A stretch of DNA of 64,000 nucleotides from Berberis thunbergii (taxonomy: Eukaryota > Streptophyta > Magnoliopsida > Ranunculales > Berberidaceae). How positions within the stretch are numbered: the stretch's first letter is position 1; each line of letters starts with the position of its first letter. Location of the stretch: positions 124,001 to 188,000 of the forward strand of contig QNQO01001827.1 of NCBI GenBank assembly GCA_003290165.1, in the 5' to 3' direction. Below the pieces are notes generated by a model. It made no database searches. It was not told the DNA's origin and saw only the letters and a program-made list of their open reading frames with translations. The position numbers and the translations under genes were made by a program. Below, one piece after another: positions 1 through 11,889 of this stretch.

Positions 1-149
1 TTTATGCAAAATTTCGAGAGGTTTCTAGTCATGTTTATTAAATGATTTGCTTAAGAAAAATATTCAAAGAACTATTTTTTAAGGGTTTACACTATTCACC
101 CTCCTCCCAATTCATTTTCTTTTTTGCCAAACACGAAGATTTTTATAAA

Positions 150-950
150 AGATAATAAATGAAACAAAATACAAGGGGAATCATTCATATACCAAAGAAT
201 GCCAAGACACCATGAAGGTGTCAAAAACAAGTCTCTAAAAAGATTACAAGCAGAACTCATCCTCTACAACAATTCCCTAATCTCGATAAAGATAGATTGC
301 TCTGATTGGTTGAGCCCTTAAAAAACCTTATTTATCTCTTTCCACATGCACCACATGAGTATGCAGGGAACCCTACACCATAACCACTCTGTGCGTCAGT
401 AAGGATTAGCTTCGGATCACCAACTTAACCAGTCCAAAAGGGAACCTTGAAACATCAAATTCAGATCAAAATCTGACAATAAACTATTCCAAATAGATTT
501 GGAGAATCTGCAGTGAAACATCAAATGATCTAGAGTCTTGTCAATCTCATTACAAAGCACACAAAGACTTTCTATGAGGATTCATCTTTTCCTTAACCCA
601 TCTTTAGTCAATATCCTCTCATGCAACATTGATCAACTAAAGAAATTAATTTGAGGAAGAAGATTTTTTACCCAAACCAGATTATTGTGAGAGAAAATGA
701 AGGGGTTGAAATGAGTCTTATAAAGAGAGGCAACCAGCATATCAGAAAATTCTTTCACCGTGAAACTCACGCCTTTACCCTCCATACCAAACTATCAGAT
801 CACTCCAAGAGCATCTTACTATCCAACAGTTGCATTATATTGGCGAGCTCTTCTAGCTTTTCATCATTTAGGGGTCTCCGAAATAAAAGATCCCAGGAAT
901 CTGCATCAGACCAAAAATGGCTAACTCTCCCACTTTTCTAATTGTTAATG
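150..950 (-). pseudogene. LINE non-LTR retrotransposon fragment, zf-RVT region
   Basis: Read on the minus strand with frame changes, this stretch gives the conserved C-terminal part of plant L1-type LINE polyproteins. It starts with the W-D-L-L-F-R-R-P-L-N block, followed by the zinc-binding reverse-transcriptase domain with an L-C-V-L-C-N segment and an H-L-M-F-H-C segment, and then a W-S-E-type tail. Stops and frameshifts interrupt it throughout, so it is a dead copy. No RT core is joined to it; the RT fragment at 4.6-5.4 kb is a separate piece, possibly of the same family. Confidence 0.55.
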
Positions 951-958
951 ATAAGCAG

Positions 959-1140
959 TAGGGGTGGGCAAAAAACGATCTAAATTCGATTAACCGACCG
1001 AACCGGTTTTCAAATTCGATTCGGTAACCGAACCAAAATATGAGTAGAAAAAAATAATTTAAACAGAACAAAATCGGTTATAAACAATTCGAAATCAGTC
1101 TATGGTTTTGAACCGACAGAATAATAACCAAACTGACCGA
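959..1140. repeat. hAT-like terminus, single end
   Basis: The stretch starts with TAGGGGTGGGCA, the same terminal sequence as the complete hAT-like elements at 3557 and 12557. Subterminal CCGAACCGG/CGGTAACCG motifs follow, as is common in this family. I could not find a matching right end or an 8-bp duplication, so it is probably a truncated copy. Confidence 0.4.
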
Positions 1141-1352
1141 TTAATTAGATATAAATAAATAATGGGTAGGTGTCAATACTTGATTAGTGCAACAAATGCA
1201 CTGCAGTGCACCCTGTTGCACTAAATCACCCCTTTATCTCTCAATTTTCATTTTTTGGGCTAAAATTATCTGTTAGACCGCGGGTGCACTAGCTAGTAAG
1301 TTGGCGATGATATAAAAAAAATCACTAGAACTGCCCCAAACTAGGTTTATAA

Positions 1353-1671
1353 GGGTGTGTTTGGTTGCATGAAATCCTATGCCATGGGAATCCATGAGAG
1401 GACCCCCACATTTTAGGCTAAATTGATATATCACTCCACATCCACCATTTGGTTTTGTGATCAATGGTGGGAATGAAAGTCCCATGAACATGAAAATCTC
1501 ATTCATTGGTCTCCCAAGGCATGTGATTCTCATGTTCATGAGATTTTTCATTCTCACTATTGATAACAAAATCAAATAGTGCATGTAAAGTTATACCTCA
1601 AATTAGCCTAAAACATAGGTGTCCCTTCATGGATTCCCATGACATAGGATTCCATGCAATCAAACACATCC
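1353..1671. mobile_element. Tourist-like (PIF/Harbinger) MITE, copy 1
   Basis: This 319-bp element begins GGGTGTGTTTGGTTGCATG and ends with the approximate inverse, and it is palindromic along most of its length. It is flanked by TAA on both sides (1350-1352 and 1672-1674), the usual 3-bp PIF/Harbinger duplication. Related copies lie at 17641 and 45166. It is non-coding; the short ORFs across it are by-products of its palindromic arms. Confidence 0.8.
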
Positions 1672-1674
1672 TAA

Positions 1675-3556
1675 GTGTAAGGAAAAGACCACCCAACATT
1701 AATATCATGACATCAATTGTTGATCGGGAAACCCCTTGCAATATTTGTAGGAGGGTGGGGGTGGAAGCCGACTTCTGACTTGGAACTTTGACATATTTAA
1801 ATTGTTTGTTTGTGCTTTTGATTGGCTTTAATTACAAGCAAGGCAAAAAAAGGAAAAACAAAATTAAGTGCTTACTAAAAAAGTTTAGAACTTTTAGTGG
1901 AGCAATAAGTCAATAACTTCTTACTTCTTGATGAAAACAAACACCCACCTATTAAAATTTACTGGAGGTAATCTATTTAGGATTAAATTAGGTGTGTTTG
2001 GGCTTGTTTTATTTTACATTTTGAAAATTCTCACCAAGTCTTATTTGGTTTGAACCAACTCTAAATAGAGTTTCTCACAAATCTATGATTGCTCATGTCC
2101 GGGTTGACCAAGCTAGTTCAAAACAATATATTAACAAAACCGCATTTTGAGGTTGTAGATCAGTTGATTTACATTTACTAGAGTTAGAACTATTTGTAGT
2201 CAACATTTCAGTGTAGATTTAATATTTAAACATCAATAAGTGGAAAAGTTTGCCAAGTTTTGATGGCAAGCTTGAGTTGCAGCTCATCTTCATCATCTGT
2301 TAGGCCAGTTTTGTTGCAGGGGGCAAAGTTACATTCAAATTTATTTTAAGGGGTTAAGTTCCTGTCAGTAGTTTGCTAATTAACGACTCTTAATTGATTT
2401 TCTTGCAGATCCCATAGTGTTACAAGCACAATATCAAACAAGTGAATAGGAAGTTTGAAGTAGGCAATTTTTTGAAGGAGTACATGTACATTGAATGTTA
2501 AAACACAATGTAAATTCATTTGTTGTTCATTGGATGTCTTCAACAAAGTTTGATGTTTTTTCAACAATGTAAATTCATTATGTTCATTGAATGTTAATAG
2601 CACGTTGTACTCAAATGCCTTAACATCAATGTTGTTCAATTGACACAACATCAATGCAATTCAAAACCTGACATAACATTTCCAAGCTTCAATAAGCAAC
2701 CTTGCAATTTAAAACCTGACATAGCACTTTCAAGCATCAATATGCAACCTGACATAACACTTTCAATAACACCCTCACATGCCTCATTTGCATGTCCATC
2801 CTCAAGTACTAAACAATGGTTCAAATCTTCAACTGGGATGTTCTCATCGAAATCTTCGACTGTTTTGCTAAATCAGGTTGGGCTTCTAATCAGTCTCTTG
2901 CAATTTACATTGCATCATTTCCTCCACTGCGGTTCGCCAATTTCAATTTTTTTTTCATCACTGTTGATTGGAAGGAGGAAGATGAAGAGAAGAGATGGGG
3001 ATTGTTGGGAGGGGTGGATGGAGGTTTGGGGGATGGAGGCAGGCAGTTGAGTGGAGGGAGAAACTCCAACGTCCCTCCCCACCATGGGCCCTTTTTGATC
3101 TCTGGTGGCCTGAATCCAATCACTGACCAATCTTTTCCATGTTTGAAAAGGAAATGATTGAAGTGGATTTTGAGAAGAAAAAGGTTGAAATGGGTTTTGG
3201 GGAAGAAGAAGAGTTAGAGATTTGGGTTTTTTTTTCCTGTCAGAGAGAGTGTTTGTGTGGAGAAGAAGAGAATGAATAGTTTGGGGAATATGGGTGGTCG
3301 TTGTTGTTGAAAGAATGATGTGAAAGATGGGGTTGATGGTTTTATTTAATAGGTGGTGTGGGAGAGTTGGTGTTGTAGAACAGTAAGAATGATGGTGTGG
3401 AGTGTGCCTTGTCAAGATACAAATAACTGAAATGAGATTGGGTGGGATTGTGGGAATAAAAAAGAAAAAAAAATTGATTTGTAATATCACGTGAGGGGTA
3501 AATTTATCTTTTCAAAAAATGGGATGGAATTTGTTAGTCAATCTAGTTATATAAAT
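1675..3556. other. Gene-less AT-rich stretch
   Basis: No conserved protein is visible. At about 2640-2770 there is a short repeat family (A-A-C-C-T-G-A-C-A-T-A motif with caagc-atcaatatgcaacc), which reappears at 6620-6690. The interval 2940-3490 is strand-biased: G/A-rich on plus and C/T-rich on minus. This produces long but non-conserved ORFs on both strands. Confidence 0.5.
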
Positions 3557-4498
3557 TAGGGGTGGGCATTTGAGACCGAAAACCCGGTTCGGACCAGGAA
3601 TCAAATCGAGTGGTCCGGTCTGACCCGATTTTCTATTGTTATTTTATTAGCCGATCCCAAAGCCCAACCCGGCCCAGATACGTCGGTTTGATTATCAGTT
3701 TCCATTCTCAAAGCCTGATGGATAACCAGCCCGACCCGAATATTTTAAAAAATTAAGTGACCATTTTCCTCAAAGCCCAACCCAAGCATTTTTCTCTAAA
3801 ACCCACCCCTTCAAAATATCTAACCCACCCAAAGGGCACTCCCACCTCCAAATCACCACCAACCCCAACCCCACTTCAAAACCACCAACCCCAAAACCAC
3901 TTCACTCATCTTCTTCTTCTTCAAAACCACCAACCCCACCTCATTCTCATCTTCTTCAAAACCACCAACCCCACTTCACTCATCTTCTTCTCACCGACCC
4001 TCTCCCTCAAAACCCCACAATTTCCTCTGAATTCGACAAGGAGAAGGTTGACAATGGGACGTCGACCAAGAAAAAATCGACAATTTCCTCTGAATTTGAC
4101 TAGGAGGACGTCAACAACTTTGAGCTCTCTGCCTCACACACTTCACTGATCCCTCACCACCACTTCTCTGTCTCTTAAAATCTCTCCTCCAAATTTCATC
4201 GAATGTCGTCAGATTTCGGTTGAAAACTCCACCACGGTAGTGGTGCACCACCACCAGAAGCAAAGCCCCTCCCCTGCCCTCGCTGTGAGGAACTAGCGAT
4301 CGAATTTCTGTCTCAATTCCTCACCACCGCCCAATCCCGAGAATCGGCTCTGATCGATCCGAATTCTCGGTTACCAGAGACTCCGGTTAACCGATCTTAC
4401 CGGTCCGGGCTCGGTCCCTGAGAATCCATTTTTTCAAAGTTTGGTCTGGTCCTCGGTTTTGGTTATTAGGGCCGGTTAACTGGACCTGCCTAGCCCTA
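3557..4498. mobile_element. Non-autonomous hAT-like element
   Basis: The 942-bp segment runs from TAGGGGTGGGCA to TGCCTAGCCCTA, imperfect inverted termini, with CCGGTTCGG/CCGGTTAAC-type subterminal motifs. The flanks are ATATAAAT on the left (3549-3556) and ATATAAAC on the right (4499-4506). This is an 8-bp target duplication with one mismatch, as expected for hAT transposons. No transposase is encoded; the centre is C-rich low-complexity sequence. Confidence 0.75.
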
Positions 4499-4589
4499 AT
4501 ATAAACGGTTCACTTGGCGAATGCCTAATCCACCTCGAGTTTTGGGACAACAAATTTTTTCTCAACCCACTAGATACATCTTTCTAGAG

Positions 4590-5400
4590 TTTTGAGTGAA
4601 ACCCCAAAGGAAGTCACGCAAAATCTGTTCCATCTTGGCTGATATTGAAGAGAAAACCTTGATAAGAGACAGAATGAACACAATGATAGAAACTGAAGTG
4701 GATCAGACAAGTGCTAGCCTGCATGCTTTAGAGAGGAACTTGCACTTCCAAGACACTAGTCTCGATTCCATCCCTTCGATCGTCTCATCCCACACATATT
4801 TACTTTTAAATCTTGCACCCAAAGGCATGCCTAAGTACTTATTGGAAGTTGGCCTGCTACACAACCAAATAAGCCTGTCAATTGCTGCAGATGAGGACTT
4901 CTTCAATGGGCAACACAAGGAAATTGATTTTCACACCTGAAATAACTTCGAATCAAAGCATAAAATTTTTTATAGCAAGAATGTAAGTAGCAGAGGCATC
5001 ACAGAAGAGGATAATATCATCTGCATACTGAACAATGGAAACAAGTTGACTACCCACTGCGACTGTAAACCCTCTCACCAGGCCAGCATTAACCATATTA
5101 AGAATCATTTGGGTTAGACCTTCTACTGCTAAAGTAAATAGAAGAGGATACATATGATCGCCTTGATGCAAGCCTTTATAACTATTTAAAACCCCGTGCA
5201 GCTGACCATTAAACTTCATGGAGAAATTGGTTGTAGATCTGCAAGTGTGATGCCAATGGATACATTTGGAGTCAAATCACATGCGAGCCATTACCAAATC
5301 CAAGTATCTCCAAAAAACATTGTCAAAAGACTTTTGAAAAATCTAATTTGACGAATCAACGTTTTATAATGGGACCATATGTGTTACCATCATCTTATTT
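4590..5400 (-). pseudogene. LINE reverse transcriptase fragment
   Basis: The minus strand encodes the RT core of an L1-type plant LINE. In order there is a D-F-S-K-V-F block (about 5330), G-L-H-Q-G-D-H-M-Y-P-L-L-F (about 5160), and the catalytic box Q-Y-A-D-D-I-I-L-F (about 5025). In another frame the N-K-Y-L-G-M-P-L-G-A block follows (about 4820). The order is that of a normal RT palm and thumb, but frame changes and stops show it is inactive. The LINE 5' ORF and endonuclease are not present. Confidence 0.8.
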
Positions 5401-5449
5401 ATCAATTGCGCCATATAGCCAATTTTCTACTAGCACCATCAGTAAGTAT

Positions 5450-8400
5450 TTGATTTCGGTCCCTTGACGGTCGTTAACTATCAAGTCAAGCATTGTGTTG
5501 GCATGAGTCCTACATGTGCAAACTTGTTTAACCCAGATACCCTACCCCTTCTTCGTTCTCTCATCTTCTTCTCCCTGGAAATCAAACCAAATGGTTTGAA
5601 CAACTTCATCTTATTTTCTCTAGACTGTTGGAGCACATCATATCTGGGTTGAAGGATCCCATTCTCCCTGTTCATCTTTGCATTATCATCGTCAATCACC
5701 ATCAAAATAAAAAACAATCATCTAACGATCGAAAACAAAATGACCCAATTCAATTCACTTCAATTTCAATCAACACTTCATCCAAATTAGTTAGAGAAAT
5801 TAATAAGTTAAAGACATGAATCAAAGGAATTTGATTCTTGCGACTTTGATTAAATTTGGAATATAGCTTCATGATTGGATTTGAGCACGCAAAGAAAAGT
5901 ATATGGATAGGTTTGCAAGGAACTGAATGTTGCAAGAAACAATCACATATTAAAATATGGATGGGAAGGGAAAGGGAAGGAGTTTTAGTAAAGGTGGTGG
6001 TCGTGGTGGTGAGATGAGGCAGGGATGGTGGTTGTTGGTAATGAAGTGTTTGTGGTAGTTGGCTATGGCCATTGTAGGCAAAAAGAAGAAAACGGAGAAA
6101 GAGAGGGCATTTGTATCAAACAAGTTCACACGTGTAGGAGTCGTGCCAACATAATGCTTGACTTGAAGTCAATAAAGTCTACCATCGTCTAGGGGCCAAA
6201 CTCAAATAAGATTTGTAAACAAGATCAAATGGATTTATCCATTAGTGGAAGGGATCAACATCAAATTTATCTTTGAAGCAATTGTCCACAGGATGTTCTC
6301 CTACACGCAATCTTTCAATAATCTTCAAAATATTTTAGTCAACTTACATTTTAATTGAACAATGTAGACGTGTGGTGTTGGTTGCACTCTTATGAACATT
6401 CTAACGGTTGTAGACTTGGCCCGAACAAGATAACATGACCTAAAATCTGTCTGATATAAATTGGTTGTCATTTTATTTTTTTATTTCTTTCATGTCATTT
6501 TTGGGTTGACCCCCTTGAACTATTACACTCCGCTACCTTGACCAGTGTCAACTCGTTTAATCTGAAGATCGGTTTGTGTCATATCATTTCGTGTTGGTTT
6601 GTGCCAGGTTGGCATTTTTTTTCAAAACCCGACATAGCACTTTCAAGCATCAATATGCAACCTGACATAGCACTTTCAATAACCTGAATTTACAAGCATT
6701 CAATAACATTCATTACCTAACAACCTGGAGTGCAAAATACTGAATTTACAAACAGCAATAACCAACTTGAATTTACAAACATTCAGTACCTAACAACCCG
6801 AAGTGCACCATAGCAACAAACATTCACTACCATTTAACAGAACTTGCAACTAACAAAAGTGTATATTTAGTGTATCATACCAACACAAGTCTTGACATAA
6901 CACAAGTGTATTAGTTAGTGTACCATACCAACACAAGTCTGAGATAATATTCTCATACCAACAAGTATTCAATAGCATCAAAAACACATAATGACAATGT
7001 CAATAAACAAAAAACTATTGTCTCTCACTAACTGCTTTCACTAAAATGAGTCATCAAAAAGAGAATGTGAATATGCAGGTCATCTCCAGAGCCCCTAAGT
7101 CTCCAAATGCTTTGCCCCCTTGCAAAATGATTCAGAAACAGAGCAAAACTTCACACCCCCACTTTGCATGTCACCCGTCTCCTCCATCCATCTCCCGTCC
7201 CTATACCTATTTCTCTCTGATTTATCTTTTTCTTGCAGGTACCAAAACGAACCAGAGACGCAACAGAGAGGACTCCCAGTTCCCCTTTTTCGTTCATTCT
7301 TCCATTTTTTGACCTTTTTTTTCTCTCTCGTGTCCCCCTCACCATCTCTCTGTCTCTTGCAGTTGAGCTTCACCAGAGAAGAAGAAGCATCAAAGAGAAG
7401 AATAAGCAGAGAAGCAAGGAGCTTCTCTCGCGGAGAGAAAATAACAGGAAATTGGGAAGGAACCAACTTATTTTTGAATCATTTGGCTATTGGTACAACT
7501 AGTCCGCGTATCTGTTCCACAGAGTGTCCGAGTTATTTTTGAGTCCCTTCGACTTGGCAGCTACTTCGACTGATACCTCTATGGGAACTTCGCGTGCGAT
7601 CGAGTGGATGGGTTTCAAATTGGATGATCGGATGAACTTGGGGAAGGAAATGGAGGTGGTGGAGGAGAGTTGAGTGATTGAAGGTGGATGATGAAATTCC
7701 TGAAACAGGCACCATGAAAGAAGAGCGTTGAAGGAGAGACCGAAGTAAACGAGAGAGGAGATAGAGGGATCATTCAGGCCATGCTATGAAATGCCTCTAG
7801 AGAACCCCAATTGAGAGTATGAGCCCAACTCCTCTGTTCTTCCAACCCACTTGAGATTTCGATCAAAACAGAGACTTGATGATTGTTTCACGATGTTTTC
7901 ACAAATGGGTGTCCTCTAAAGCTCTTGAATTGAAAGAAAAAAGATGGATTTTGGGCAATAAAGGTCATTGCTTGAACAAATAAGAAAAAATTCTTTCACT
8001 CTCTCTCATCTAAAACAAAAAAAAGAAACTGAAGACCTTGTTATGCGTGATAAGCACGTGAAGGACATTTTCGTTATCCAAAATAGGCGGAATGGTGGCA
8101 CGTGATGTTATCATCTGGGATCCAAATGTGTTTGTTTAGCGTTAAGGACATTTAGCCATTTAAGTGATGTTTGACATTGGATCCTGTAATGCTTAGTGTG
8201 TTTTGAGCAACAGTTATCATCTGGGATCCAAATGTATTTGTTTAACGTTAAGTTTAGAATTTTAATTTTAAAACCTGGTTCGTTGGCTGTAGAAGCATGT
8301 GTTTACTAAAGCTTGTCTTTGTTTCTGCAAGTAGTATTTCCTTGATAGATTGTATTGGCTAAGAACATTGTTTTCAACTCTAACTAGAATGAATTTTGTT
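5450..8400. other. Gene-less stretch with short repeats
   Basis: I see no conserved coding sequence. Notable items: 6290-6370 resembles 35695-35770 (a shared repeat end); 6620-6690 repeats the 2700-2770 block; 6690-6960 holds degenerate local repeats; 7150-7420 is C/T-rich with non-conserved ORFs on both strands; and about 40 bases at 8107-8146 recur at 8213-8252. Part of 8.0-9.8 kb may belong to the CACTA element ending at 9808. Confidence 0.5.
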
Positions 8401-8404
8401 GTAG

Positions 8405-9015
8405 GGATGATTTTAGAAACTCATTCCAAAAAGAAAATCCAGACAAGAAGGGTATTGCAGTGGTAATATACACAATCTCTACACTTAGTATTACAATTTC
8501 TTATTGTTGTTGTGTGTAAATTTGATAATACTCTTTTTTATTTTATTCTAAATTGAATTAAAGGTTGCAAAGGAAGCTGGAGAGAAGTGGAAGTCTATGA
8601 ATGATGAGGTATGTAGATAAAGCTTGTGTTTTAAGTTTATTAAGTTAATCGGTTTGGATTCTGAAATGGGTGATTTACGCTTGTGGCATAACAAGTGATT
8701 TTAGCTTTTTTTGGGTGGTTGCTTTGAAAGAAGACAATGACAGAAATGACAAGGCGACACCATAATTTTGGTATATATTGTTGTATTGACCTTTTGCTGT
8801 CCTAGCTAATGAATTAAACTTCTGTTTGATCCCTAAATTTTGATGGTGGTTTTCCAAATGTAAGTCAACTGTTCTAATTACACAATTCCTCTAATCCAAA
8901 ATTTGTCCTTTTGGGTTTGTAGTATCAGGGGGAGGACGAGGATATTGATGTAGTAGATCTGGATTTGGAGACACGAGATGCTGATATTGATAATGATGAA
9001 GTGGATATTGGGTAG
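8405..9015 (+). pseudogene. HMG-box (HMGB) gene fragment
   Basis: Three exon-like pieces with proper splice signals resemble a plant HMGB chromatin protein. 8405-8462 gives D-D-F-R-N-S-F-Q-K-E-N-P-D-K-K-G-I-A-V. 8564-8608 (exactly 45 bases) gives V-A-K-E-A-G-E-K-W-K-S-M-N-D-E. Together they are helices 1-2 of an HMG box. 8923-9015 encodes an acidic 30-residue tail ending in a stop, like HMGB C-termini. The first half of the box and the following helix-3 exon (K-A-P-Y type) are missing, so no functional protein is possible. The fragment lies 0.8 kb inside a CACTA terminus, which suggests capture by the transposon; that is inference. Confidence 0.65.
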
Positions 9016-9349
9016 TTTCTATATGAGCTTTAAAACAACATTTTCTGTGAGGTTCATATCTAATTAGAAGATGGTTTCCCTTCAAAACATAAACCTAGTA
9101 TATACCCTCAGGTACTGTATAGTTCAGATGTTTTGATTTTGGTTCAAAGTTTTGAGAATGGTGCATCAGGGTGTTGTCCTGGATAACTAAATTGGCAATT
9201 AGTGGGAATTCAATTTTTGTCGAATTTTTAAGATGGAGAAAAAAAAAAGTTTGCTCAGTTAGGGCACCAGCATCGGGCTCAGGAAGCACAAGCTCAGCTG
9301 GAAATTGATTTATTTTTAGATATGTTGACATAACCGACACTTTCAAAAC

Positions 9350-9808
9350 CCCATTAAAAGGTTTAACACAACCGGCTCTTTAAAAGCGTCGAAAAAAATC
9401 TTTTTCGGTGCTTCAAAGCGCCATTAAAAGGTGGTAAGAAAGTCATTTTTACAGGTTTGTTAACATAACCGGCGCTTTCAAAGCGTTGCAAACTATCTCT
9501 TCCGGCGCTTTCAAAGCATCGCAAACTATCTCTTCCGGCAATTTTAAGAGCCGTTAAAAGGTAATACATACGACGTTTCTCTCAAAGGGAATTGAGGTAT
9601 CAACGGTGCTTATGTAAGCTGTACCGGCTCTTTATAAAGCGCCGTAAATAATAATTTTATCCGGCTCTTCATTTAAAGGGACGTTAATCTTTGGCGGCAC
9701 GTACTTTTACCGGCTTTTTCTTAAAATGTTGTCAATGATCTAAACCGACATATTTTCCCCTATGCCGGCGCTTTGGGAAGCACCAGTAAAAACAAATCTG
9801 TTGTAGTG
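9350..9808. mobile_element. CACTA (En/Spm) transposon terminus
   Basis: The right end reads ...TTGTAGTG, so the minus strand begins CACTACAACAGA, the signature of CACTA elements. Inside it, 9365-9780 carries many copies in both orientations of the motif CCGGCGCTTT / AAAGCGCCG (for example near 9470, 9500, 9630 and 9770), the typical subterminal repeats of this superfamily. The opposite CACTA end was not found in the window upstream, so the element is either truncated or much decayed. Confidence 0.7.
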
Positions 9809-9812
9809 CTAC

Positions 9813-10560
9813 CTCCTTCACATCAGACAAAAGCCCGACAAAACAATACAGAAGTATGTCACCCGTTTTCTTCAATGCCCGCTGCAACTTTCGGGGTTGG
9901 ATTGAAGAGAGGCCCCTTCGTTGACGCTCATAACCTGGAACCTGCAAAGGGCATGGCAATTATGCTAAAAATAGCACAAAAGCATATCTCCCTAGAGGAA
10001 ATGAAGGTAGCCAAGAGGGAAAATGATCAAGAAAGAGAATTTTTTTCAAGAAAACGGGAAAGAAATGAAGAAAGAAGGCAGGATGATGGACAACAAGAAG
10101 GCAGCAACCTGTCAAAAAAGCATCGGAATGGCGGAATGAGCAATTCACGATAACAAGAATCAGGGGGGTCACAACCAATGCGAACTCGACACAAATGGGT
10201 AACAAGCGTAATGAAGACCACGTACAAGCCATACACAGCCCTGAAGACAAGTCAAGCAAATGTATTGAAACACATAGCGAAGTGGGACAACGTCAACCGA
10301 CCGTTTCAGATGAAAGGGGACTCAGAAGGGAGAGACAAAAGTAAATATTGTTCGTTCATGGGCATGATACCGAAGAGTGTTACAACTTAAAAGAAGAAAT
10401 CAAGCACTGGGCTCAGAAAGGACTACTCGGCGACTTCATCGGAATGCCAGATAAACAGATAATGTGGAAGGAGAACGCATACAATACTGCAGATTCAAAA
10501 GAACAGTCAAGAGTTGATATATGCCACGCACTGCATAGCTGAAGGAAGCAGAACACGCGA
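9813..10560 (+). pseudogene. Ty3/gypsy gag remnant (Tat-like)
   Basis: The first part is a basic, charged ORF ending about 10153, with K-R-E-R-N-E-E-R-R-Q segments. Two more frames follow, carrying R-D-K-S-K-Y-C (about 10330) and H-G-H-D-T-E-E-C-Y-N-L-K-E-E-I (about 10350-10400). Together these are the C-x2-C-x4-H-x4-C-type knuckle region and the following helix of plant gypsy Gag proteins. Frame changes make it non-functional. The usual protease-RT region does not follow; a tandem array comes next. Confidence 0.65.
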
Positions 10561-10984
10561 AGTAACTGGGCGAACTCACTCGAATTGATTTATATCGGAA
10601 CAAGGGTATTGATGAAACACTTCACGAATGCACAAACATGGAGAAGTTTGCATCAACCAATTCGTACAAGTCAAAGGGCCCCATCAGCAGTTGGAAGCTC
10701 AACCCGAATCACTAACAACATACGAGGACGAAGCAAAGAAAAACAAAGTGACAAAAACACTAGCCCCCGACACAAGGGCCGACAACGAGCAAAGGAAGAC
10801 GAAACAACTCATACTCCAAACCTGCATAAACGCCATGACGACCAAGGCTGATGACAAAATCAAGGAAATATCAATAAAGATTACGAATTCAGAAACTCCA
10901 AATCTTCGCCCAGACAACAAAATAGATACGTCAATAAATTTGTTGTACAAAGCAATCAAACACACACAACTTCTGGTCTGATCA

Positions 10985-11620
10985 ACCAAGAAGTAAAGGT
11001 TGGACACCCGAGTCACCTAAAGACAAAAACTTTGAGTTGATCAAGATGTCGGACTAACGAAGTAAAGGTTGGACTCTCGAGTCACATAAAATAGAAAAAC
11101 TTTGAGTCGACCGAGATGTCGAACTAAAGAAGTAAAGGTTGGACACCCAAGTCACCTAAACACAAACACTTCGAGTCGATCAAGATGTTGGACTAACAAA
11201 GTGAAGGTTGGACACCCGAGTCACCTAAACACAAACACTTCGATTCGACCGAGATGTTGGACTAACGAAGTAAAGGTTGGACACCCGAGTCACCTAAACA
11301 CAAACACTTCAAGTCGACTGAGATGTCCAACCTTTATGTCGAACTAACAAAGTAAAGGTTGGACACCCGAGTCACCTAAATACAAACACTTCGTGTCGAC
11401 CGAGATGTCGAGCTAACGAAGTGAAGGTTGGACACCAAAGTCGATTAAACACAAACACTTCGAATCAACCGAGTTTTCGAACTAACAAAGTGAAGGTTGG
11501 ACACCCGAGTCGACTAAACACAAAAACTTTGAATCTACTGAGATGTCGAACTAAAAGATGGACACTCGAATCGACAAAACATAAGAACCTTGAGTCTACC
11601 AGGATATCAAGTTAACAATG
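10985..11620 (+). repeat. 69-bp tandem repeat array in retroelement
   Basis: About nine units contain the core AAGTAAAGGTTGGACACCC. The core recurs at 10999, 11067, 11137, 11206, 11275, 11357, 11426 and 11495, so the period is 68-70 bases with one 13-base insertion. Because 69 is a multiple of three, one frame stays open across several units and gives a 23-residue repeat (V-K-V-G-H-P-S-H-L-N-T-N-T-S). Units at the right end are shortened. Such arrays are common in the untranslated part of Tat/Ogre retroelements. Confidence 0.85.
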
Positions 11621-11889
11621 TAAAAACCCAACAAATAGGTTAACAAAAGGACTCCAAACTGACAAACACAAAGTCAAAGCTAAGGGAACAAGTAAATGTG
11701 GTTTGAAAAATTACAGGTGAAAGTAACCCTTTACAGCAAATCAGGAAGAACAACAACAAGCCACCATTAGACAAGCAATAAGCATAAGAACGAAAGCAAT
11801 TATAAAAAAAATTGACGCAAAAGCCATGATAGTTACAACATAACCAAAAAGAAGAAGAAAAGCGACAAAAGTCAAATTTTTTTATAACA

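Noticed and set aside
1273..1778. ORFs across the first Tourist MITE
   Set aside because: The same peptide-like strings recur at the other MITE copies (for example 45413), showing that they derive from the MITE arms.
2905..3490. Long minus-strand ORF rich in His/Pro/Thr
   Set aside because: It is due to purine/pyrimidine strand bias; the opposite strand is equally open and nothing is conserved.
7095..7542. Overlapping ORFs on both strands
   Set aside because: Low-complexity C/T-rich sequence; no conserved domain.
10985..11620. Possible CRISPR-like array
   Set aside because: Units are contiguous 69-bp tandem copies without spacers, in a plant nuclear retroelement.
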